Assembly (NCBI GenBank): GCA_040954595.2
Contig: CM082592.2
Coordinates: 2,480,001 to 2,544,000 of the forward strand
Direction: 5' to 3'
Length of the DNA: 64,000 nt
From: Balanoglossus misakiensis
Lineage: Eukaryota; Hemichordata
Shown: positions 60,601-64,000 of the stretch, one piece after another
How positions within the stretch are numbered: the first letter of the stretch is position 1
How the letters are laid out: each line of letters starts with the position of its first letter
Made by a program: the position numbers and the translations under genes
Notes under the pieces: generated by a model
The model's database searches: none
Seen by the model: only the letters and a program-made list of their open reading frames with translations
What the model was told of the DNA's origin: nothing

Positions 60601-62834
60601 ATTCAAAGTGTAAAAGGAAAATCATGAAAATAATGCAAAAATTGGCAGCTATGGGGCTATTATCGAATGAGAGGAACATTAGTTGTAACTATTGGTTTTA
60701 CTTTCAGTATTTTTGTTATGTGTATCACATGCAATTTCTTCATCATTCAGGAATGTGAACAGGAAACTGCAGTAGATACAGAAAACAACATTACTGGAAA
60801 ACAGAGCGGAAAAGTTTAAGCTAATGGACCTTTAATAATGATAGTGTATGAAATAGATTTTCTTCATTTTCACAGTTAGCATCCTGTCTGCAACCATAGG
60901 TAAATAAAAATATTTAACTTCTCAGGGTATGGCAAACTACCAATGTGATGTAAAGATGGGTTGGCTTTTTTACTTGAATCATACTATACTTGGCTGTTAC
61001 CTGTACTTCTGTGCCCCAACCCCACCAACAAACCACAAAAACGATTCAAGAGCAAAAAAACACCCATAACTGTATCAGATTTTAAAATTAGATTGAGATT
61101 GAATAAACAAGCAGTTTTTAATTTTCTTATAACTCTTCCATATGATACGTTTATGGCACATGGAACTCATAATACCCGGTAATCACAGTTTAGTTGGTAT
61201 TACGGTAGACCAGTTCAGATTTTCTGGTAACCAGTACTTGCCTATAATATGTACGATCATAAAACCATGGAGTCCAAGACTTCTCTGTGTCTCATTGGAA
61301 TAGCATTCATAAATACCACCATCACTCATCCTTGCAAATGGTATTGTGACATTACTCAGACCATCCCACTCTGGTTTGATCACTCCGTTATGGCGCCACT
61401 TTAAAGATGACTTTAATATGTGCGGTTCAGGTATCATAGTCAATGTCACAGGTTCTCCCAAATTATACCTCATTGTCAGTCTTAATCCTTCTGGTTTTAT
61501 TTCAGCTACAGGAAAAAACAACAAGATGTTAAAATTAAAGCTGCAAGCAGCATTGGCAGGGCACAAAGGTAAATTAAGATCATACAGTTGGATGTTTTAA
61601 GAAGTTAAGCAGGACTTTAAAGGGACAAAGTCCGTCTTTTTGATGTCAAAATCCATTAAATACTTACTCCAAATCAATAACTTGTACATGTACAATGACC
61701 ACACACATTGGCCTAAAGAATACTATGTTTTTGCCTTTTGCACTAAGATTGAACTTATGTCTGGCGCGGTATGTGCGATTTGAATCAGTCGCCATTTTGA
61801 ACCTAGGTGGCAAGCAATATACAAATCACCGAGTGAAGTCCAACTTGAAACATCAGCATAAGTCGATTATTTTAGAATTCCATAGAGATGATGTTCCTAA
61901 CCTTGGTATGATTTTACTGGGACATGTTGTACCGGTAGAACAACTAACAGAATCTGAGTACATGTATAGGCATACACAATTCACGCTGTGTCTTCTTGGG
62001 AAACTGCTATCAATATATTTGCGCGCACACACGACGATAGTAGAACCTGGACCAGGAACTTGCTACCCGACCGTGTCGTGTTTCAATTGCCAAGAAGCAT
62101 ATTATTTTGATGACATTCTAATTTTGAATTTCCGAGAAAATGTTTTATCTGACCTGTAGATTTCTAGGCGTGCCTACATTTCTGTGCTGATGCAGTGAGT
62201 TGTGGGTGACCACGGTTACGTTTACCAGACACGTGAGCTCAAGCTCAATTAATAACTACAATTCCTGTTATGTCACCTCCTTGAATACTAAATAAGTTTG
62301 GCACAACACTAGCAAACCCATGTGCAAAGATTGTAAAGAAATTACCATACCTTCAGCAATCATTACGATTATTGTCAACGTTTTTACACGTCTAATGATG
62401 CGTCTAAAACTAATATGTACATCAGGGGACACATTGTAAGCACCAGCTTTCAAAGATCCTGTTGGTAATGTGACTTCCATCGAAATCATAGAAACTCCTG
62501 ATACACGCTTTCCTTCTGGTAATCCATGTCCTGTACCTACATCCACCGGTCTTCCAATTCTTAACCTCATCTTTTTTGGAAATCTTAGTGCACCCAGCGC
62601 ATAATTATTGTCGGATATATATGAATACAATCGAACTTTTGATGACATCTGTGGAATTGACGCATTTACCATTACAGAATAATCCCACCAAAGACCTACA
62701 AAAAGAAAGAAGATCAAACAGTTAATGTTAACAATGTACGCGCAGAACATATAACCAGAAAATTGCGCGCACTCGTCTGTTTCCCATAGGATTACATTGA
62801 TAATTGCTAGAAAACAAACTTCTATTATTGTCAT
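35428..62834 (-). CDS. Polycystin-1-family receptor-channel with Tie-like Ig/EGF ectodomain, TSP1, PKD/REJ, GPS and PLAT
   Basis: Twenty-five exons join in phase to 7,911 nt (2,636 residues plus stop): 62756-62834, 62351-62695, 61242-61505, 59677-59811, 59035-59181, 58285-58419, 57077-57238, 56123-56296, 52636-53343, 51756-51905, 50971-51163, 50002-50249, 49429-49665, 48595-48740, 47269-47478, 46400-46525, 45879-46070, 43629-43883, 42908-43456, 42301-42600, 40879-41162, 39092-40347, 38199-38473, 37489-37636, 35428-36620. Residues: signal 1-26, N-terminal segment 27-141, Ig 142-229, EGF-type 230-422, TSP1 423-480, PKD/REJ 481-1041, linker/GAIN-like 1042-1485, GPS and TM1 1486-1585, PLAT 1586-1679, multi-helix core 1680-2239, channel domain 2240-2636. 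Polycystin-1 proteins are large surface receptors that partner TRPP channels. An alternative is two genes wrongly joined between the TSP1 exon and the PKD exon, but the phases match and no stop or new start is seen there. Confidence 0.82.
37294..37390. repeat. TTAA-flanked MITE-like element, copy 2
   Basis: TTAACCCTTTCACCACCATG at the left and GAGGTGAAAGGTTAA at the right are inverted ends with TTAA on both borders. Length about 97 bp. It lies in the intron between exons 24 and 25 of the polycystin-like gene. Confidence 0.75.
37489..40347 (-). CDS. Polycystin-like gene exons 22-24: multi-helix core with Cys-rich loop
   Basis: Exon 22 (39092-40347, 419 residues) completes PLAT (DHILVHDLLANTHWAFLGNF), then has two helices (RLACCLSLILCSMLVSLVLL; LIVGILSALIVIPVNLIII), an acidic loop, a 39-residue stretch with 13 cysteines, and two further helices (FLAIATIATSACVVVFYGI; LLLCLVITPIIQPVFLALMA). 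Exon 23 (38199-38473) has FICLAILWLLLLIIAY. Exon 24 (37489-37636) begins the channel family's extracellular domain (YDWMNATLIPTLYGG; LLGSARLRQVRIIP). The order matches TM2 onward of polycystin-1. Confidence 0.87.
38727..38823. repeat. TTAA-type MITE-like element, copy 3
   Basis: CAACCCTTTCACCACCATGG at the left and GGAGGTAAAAGG at the right. Diverged from the other two copies inside. Intron 22/23 of the polycystin-like gene. Confidence 0.65.
40879..41162 (-). CDS. Polycystin-like gene exon 21: PLAT/LH2 domain
   Basis: About 94 residues with YCYHVTVFTGTRLGAGTTSN, VAFTINGSN, RGSIDRFLLTTHEYLGDL and IRLWYDNSGRSPSW. This is the PLAT pattern found directly after TM1 in all polycystin-1 proteins. 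PLAT is a cytoplasmic beta-sandwich that binds lipid or protein partners. Confidence 0.93.
41269..41722. repeat. Long palindrome (foldback) plus tail, family copy 1
   Basis: Positions 41269-41458 fold on a centre near 41360 (CCCGAGGCCGCAGGCCTCGG). The inner arms, with AAATAGCATATGATTCTGG and GTAACTCAC, are nearly perfect. Outer arms match AACACCTAT/ATAGGTGTT. A tail to about 41722 is bounded by a second inverted pair (ATAAACCTCATGCTAA near 41466, TTAGCATGAGG near 41700) and holds CACGTGACGG and GCGAATCACGA. The tail resembles the tail of the foldback at 59255-59630. Confidence 0.8.
42301..42600 (-). CDS. Polycystin-like gene exon 20: GPS cleavage motif, Thr-rich linker and TM1
   Basis: CNCNHLSLFG is the GPS core, with cleavage expected at HL|S. 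Then follow a short linker with seven consecutive Thr encoded by a trinucleotide repeat (about 42436-42470), and the first membrane helix (ILAMAVVFVIFLLIAVWALW). The exon ends DQTDVK before the PLAT exon. Confidence 0.88.
42908..47478 (-). CDS. Polycystin-like gene exons 15-19: juxtamembrane region leading into the GPS
   Basis: Exons 47269-47478, 46400-46525, 45879-46070, 43629-43883 and 42908-43456 are all phase 0. The first four give helical, acidic sequence (ENAELKQLLNSGDLQAASQL; DILDLED-like IILDLEDVEVRSVED; LIKETASVLLYGINNIVDAV; MILDVFEAIDNVADAVLMN). This corresponds to the helical GAIN part of polycystin-1. The last carries beta-rich sequence ending ACMYWNADEEKWQTTGCQ, the first half of the GPS (C-x-Y-W ... 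W ... G-C). Confidence 0.78.
43943..44202. repeat. MITE-like element with about 80-bp inverted ends
   Basis: The left end starts GATGTAACTAGTATGCCC and the right end closes GGGCATGCTAGTTACATC. The inverted match continues for about 80 bp (TTGAAGTCACTCACATAAAC, GGTGATTGGGTGTAAGG). About 260 bp, in an intron, without coding capacity. Confidence 0.8.
44452..44603. repeat. Solo arm of the AAAGGGACAAAGTC element
   Basis: CATATCCTACAAACTGGATG through GAGAGAGACTTTGACCC matches one arm of the 24481-25079 element plus inner sequence. Intron of the polycystin-like gene. Confidence 0.7.
46591..47093. repeat. Element with about 70-bp inverted ends
   Basis: CTTTCAAGAGGGCGCCATCA and GACATCTCTCCAAATC at the left pair with GATTTGGAGAGATGTC and GGTGCCCTCTTGAGAGG at the right. 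About 500 bp in an intron. The plus-strand open frame at 46569-46820 lies in it and is not a gene. Confidence 0.75.
47971..48283. repeat. MITE-like element with inverted ends and TTTAA/TTAAA borders
   Basis: CCTCTAGAGCTGCCA at the left and TGGCAGCTCTGGAGG at the right. About 300 bp. Its left 190 bp recur at 26773-26965. Confidence 0.75.
48595..53343 (-). CDS. Polycystin-like gene exons 9-14: PKD and REJ region
   Basis: Exon 9 starts with a PKD-type fold: PFEIDFGDDSTPVEF and ISHSYSESGTYTANVTGNG, matching the WDFGDGS...HxY...GxYxVxVxxxN pattern, followed by a REJ start (CLPPAVEIKGGGFNYS). Exons 10-14 (51756-51905, 50971-51163, 50002-50249, 49429-49665, 48595-48740) continue the REJ module with DASESKDPDF, FHWLCK, YVIRLWLSKPGR, LVSGHCSDC and KFTIACSGFVD. 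REJ domains occur in polycystin-1 and sea-urchin receptors for egg jelly. Several sequons suggest heavy N-glycosylation. Confidence 0.82.
50573..50792. repeat. MITE-like element with TACTGTAAAACAC inverted ends
   Basis: TACTGTAAAACACTTTATTT (then TCGCG) at the left pairs with CGCGAAAATAAAGTG and TTTTACAGTA at the right. About 220 bp, CpG-containing and intronic. No protein coding. Confidence 0.8.
51221..51400. repeat. GGTATACRGTCACC element, copy 1
   Basis: About 180 bp bounded by GGTATACAGTCACC and GGTGACCGTATACC. Inverted relative to the copy at 51995-52177 on the other side of exon 10. Confidence 0.85.
51995..52177. repeat. GGTATACRGTCACC element, copy 2
   Basis: About 183 bp bounded by GGTATACGGTCACC and GGTGACTGTATACC, sharing CTAGCCAATCAC and CACCATATGTTCTTTAGAA with copy 1 in opposite orientation. 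Confidence 0.85.
52468..52606. repeat. Solo arm of the AAAGGGACAAAGTC element
   Basis: TCATATCCTACAAATGGGAT through GAGACTTTGTCCCTTTAG. Similar to 44452-44603 and to the arms at 24481-25079. Confidence 0.7.
53958..54340. repeat. GCTGCAAGCAGC-type repeat
   Basis: ATTAAAGCTGCAAGCAGCAT (then TGAAGGGGCCC) starts a moderately repetitive stretch. The same start occurs at about 61532-61562 on the plus strand. The right boundary is uncertain. Confidence 0.5.
54635..55377. repeat. Second copy of the 750-bp element, with 9-bp flanking direct repeats
   Basis: The left end GGCTGCATTCACAAACACC and interior match 33098-33847 closely, but the right end differs (CAATTCTCCTGCCCCTCC). ATCACCTTA is present directly outside both ends (54626-54634 and 55378-55386), which looks like a target-site duplication. 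Confidence 0.8.
56123..56296 (-). CDS. Polycystin-like gene exon 8: thrombospondin type-1 repeat
   Basis: 58 residues: GSWGEWSAWPDCPVTCGLAF, RIRMCDSP, LNCTGDENIQTKICINTTC. The W-x-x-W-x-x-C-x-V-T-C motif and six cysteines are classical TSP1. Both exon ends are phase 1. TSP1 repeats often bind glycosaminoglycans and carry C-mannose on the Trp residues (family knowledge). Confidence 0.9.
56337..56381. repeat. (ACATC)n pentanucleotide repeat
   Basis: About nine CATCA units, just upstream (gene strand) of the TSP1 exon. Confidence 0.95.
57077..59811 (-). CDS. Polycystin-like gene exons 4-7: EGF-type repeats of the Tie kind
   Basis: Four phase-1 exons. 59677-59811 encodes CPNGKWGPPECLNECQTC and CLCPPQFVGLQCEN. 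59035-59181 encodes CEMHTMGKRC and CHHNPYGCSCASGFTGMDCL, close to the DPYGCSCATGW motif of Tie receptors. 58285-58419 encodes CPTGWYGNDCDQSCHC and CENGWSGVNCQ. 57077-57238 encodes CEDGFWGMLCIWKCHC and CAQGWGDSSGIGHCQQ. Cysteine spacing follows laminin/Tie-type EGF repeats. By family analogy this would be an extracellular ligand-binding rod. Confidence 0.85.
57302..57650 (-). mobile_element. tRNA-derived SINE
   Basis: Read on the minus strand, the element starts with a tRNA-like head containing TGGTTAGAGCATCAGACT (A box) and GGGTTCGAGCCCC (B box). It then has TGTTGTGTCCTTGAGCAAGG, CACTTTACTTCT and GGGTACCTGGTAGG, the conserved middle part seen in many invertebrate and fish SINEs, and a tail with GCGCCTTGAGC. 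AATATTG on both sides may be a target-site duplication. It lies in an intron of the polycystin-like gene. SINEs are moved by a partner LINE; no LINE is in the window. Confidence 0.88.
59255..59630. repeat. Long palindrome (foldback) plus tail, family copy 2
   Basis: Positions 59255-59440 fold on a centre near 59345 (CCCGGGGGCATAGCCCGAGG), with arms CATGATGACTGACA/TGTCAGTCATCATG and GGGCAACAGTGTATTTT/AAAATACACTGTTGCCC. The tail to about 59630 has CACATGACGGCG and GACGAATCACGA, as in copy 1. Confidence 0.8.
59993..60504. repeat. 512-bp element with 18-bp perfect inverted ends
   Basis: TTAAAGGCACGTAAGCTG at the left and CAGCTTACGTGCCTTTAA at the right. AT-rich inside, without a transposase. Intron of the polycystin-like gene. 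Confidence 0.82.
61242..61505 (-). CDS. Polycystin-like gene exon 3: Ig-like domain
   Basis: 88 residues with LKWRHNGVIKPEWDGL and DGGIYECYSNE. These are the Trp strand and the D-x-G-x-Y-x-C strand of an Ig fold, although the first cysteine is absent. The position (directly before EGF repeats) and WRHNG wording resemble Tie receptors. The exon ends at a GC donor (ATAG|GCAAGT), giving a GC-AG intron. Confidence 0.72.
62351..62834 (-). CDS. Polycystin-like gene exons 1-2: signal peptide and N-terminal segment
   Basis: The start is set at the ATG at 62834. The codon at 62840 is GTG, not ATG. MTIIEVCFLAIINVILW is a good signal sequence, followed by ETDECAQFS and a weak donor (GTTATA). Exon 2 gives WWDYSVMVNASIPQ and about 115 residues, mostly beta-like and basic, ending TIIVMIAEG. 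It resembles the segment before the Ig domain in invertebrate Tie-like proteins, but I would not name the domain. Confidence 0.6.
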
Positions 62835-64000
62835 TTTCACAAAATTTTACACGTAGCTAAGTACAGTAAATATAAATTCATTGGTCAAATAAAATCATGT
62901 GGTCAACGCACTCTATTTTGAGATAAATTTCGTTAAAATATTTGCCCATAGACAAACCATTGGTGAACAATTCTTTACTATCAATCACGTGATCTGGCAA
63001 TGCGTCCCATGGCGCAGTCATTTCCAGATGACGGGCAAGCAATATTTCGGCATCCAGTAAAAGTTTTTCCGAGTATGTTTTTACTTTAGAACCGCCAAAC
63101 ACATAACATGTATCGGGTATGGTGCCTCATCAGCCTCATTGCATTTCGTCTAGCGTACGCAGTCTTTATCTGCACCACTTTGCTAAAGTTGCCCATCATC
63201 TGGAAATTGGAATGCGAACGTAACTGCCACCTGAACGCGTCTGACGTCATTTGATAGCGAAGAATGCTGAGTCAGCAGTTTTCTTCTATTATCGACTAAA
63301 ATCATGGCCCTGTATTTCAAAAACAAGCATGGTGATCCCTATATTTTATCATGGATTTTCATTATACAGACACAAGATAATCCAAAAACCAACAATAAAA
63401 AGAAATGACAATACTTTCAATTTTTGACAAACGTACATCCTTAAAGGGACAAAGTCATTCTTGCTTGTGACCAAATTTTGATCAATACATGTAGTGTTTG
63501 ATACAAAAAGTTGTCAATGCTGTTGGACTTCTTGAAACATAACAAAGCCCCCATAACTCCCCAACTTTGGTACAAAAAAATGTTTTAGTTGATAAAGTGT
63601 TGAATGACAATTGAATGACATAATATCAAAAAATGGTTTTTTTAACCCAAAACGCCACCATTTCCGGGGGTCAATAAAATGTACACGGCCTCGTGTAACA
63701 CTCAGACCTGTAGAGCTAACGCTGGCCATGTTCGTTAGGGATATAAATGTAAGCCTATTTCTCATCAAGACGCCTAGCGTAACCTAGGTGGGTTGGGTCG
63801 CGGGGCTTGCGCTTGTTTTGTGGTGCAGTTTGGCGCCAAACTGCACCACAGAATAGAAGCGCACGTACGTAGCTACGATTATTGTGGCAGCTGCAAGACG
63901 CCCAATTTTGCATTACATTTGAACAGCAAAGAATGAAAGATCGCTTGCATTTTGTACAGCTCACCCCAACCCTCAGTCCCCCCCCCCCCGCAAAAAATGA
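62835..64000. other. 5' flank of the polycystin-like gene
   Basis: Contains the small minus-strand ORF at 62878-63102, another GGGACAAAGTC motif at about 63443, a 24-bp palindrome-like site near 63826-63850 (GTGCAGTTTGGCGCCAAACT and flank) and a poly-C run at about 63980. I see no clear TATA box. Confidence 0.5.
62878..63102 (-). CDS. Small ORF of unknown function
   Basis: 74 codons from an ATG at 63102, with a varied, soluble composition (YSEKLLLDAEILLARHLEM; PWDALPDHVIDSKELF). It lies 44 bp upstream of the polycystin-like start on the same strand. I do not recognise it. It could be an upstream ORF in the 5' leader, an exon of another gene, or chance. No splice partner was found. Confidence 0.25.
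   Translation of the reverse strand: MFGGSKVKTYSEKLLLDAEILLARHLEMTAPWDALPDHVIDSKELFTNGLSMGKYFNEIYLKIECVDHMILFDQ

Noticed and set aside
61695-62159. Plus-strand 154-codon ORF
   Set aside because: No recognisable domain, antisense inside an intron, next to a repeat end (GGGACAAAGTC); likely chance or repeat-derived.

Overview
The window is animal nuclear DNA. It has long introns with GT-AG splice sites, many short tandem repeats, one 100-N assembly gap, a tRNA-derived SINE and many small inverted-repeat elements. The gene families (polycystin-1/REJ proteins, adhesion GPCRs with pentraxin domains, Tie-type Ig/EGF ectodomains, SLC22 transporters) and the repeats point to a marine invertebrate deuterostome such as a lancelet, acorn worm or echinoderm. 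I cannot fix the species from the sequence alone. Exons were joined by eye using splice sites, reading phase and family similarity.

Layout. Positions 1-3361 are a tandem array of about 13 units separated by CT-rich microsatellite, ending in a 100-N gap (3362-3461). On the plus strand, 3470-5374 holds the last four exons of an SLC22-type transporter. A second plus-strand SLC22 copy (6895-8352) has only the first exons, is frameshifted and has no C-terminal half. From 9902 to 30531 on the minus strand lies an adhesion GPCR of at least 26 exons: four pentraxin exons, each followed by a short Cys-rich exon, then a Ser/Thr mucin-like stalk, GAIN domain, GPS, seven membrane helices and a short tail. 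All joined phases agree (about 1,967 residues), but its 5' end was not found. The interval 30532-35427 has no convincing gene and carries a 750-bp inverted-repeat element.

From 35428 to 62834 on the minus strand lies a 25-exon gene whose predicted coding length is 7,911 nt, divisible by three (2,636 residues plus stop). It starts with a signal peptide, then a Tie-receptor-like ectodomain (N-terminal segment, Ig, four EGF-type exons), a TSP1 repeat, a PKD/REJ region, GPS, first membrane helix, PLAT, a multi-helix core with a 13-cysteine cluster, and a polycystin channel domain. This Tie-like plus polycystin-1 fusion is the main candidate for something undescribed. The 1.2 kb upstream of it has a small unrecognised ORF and promoter-side sequence only.

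The two large genes are in tandem on the same strand, about 5 kb apart, and both encode surface receptors with an autoproteolytic GPS. That suggests a locus of GAIN/GPS receptors with modular ectodomains, built from phase-1 exons that can be shuffled. The introns carry at least ten small element families: foldbacks, TTAA- and TA-flanked MITE-like elements, and a SINE.
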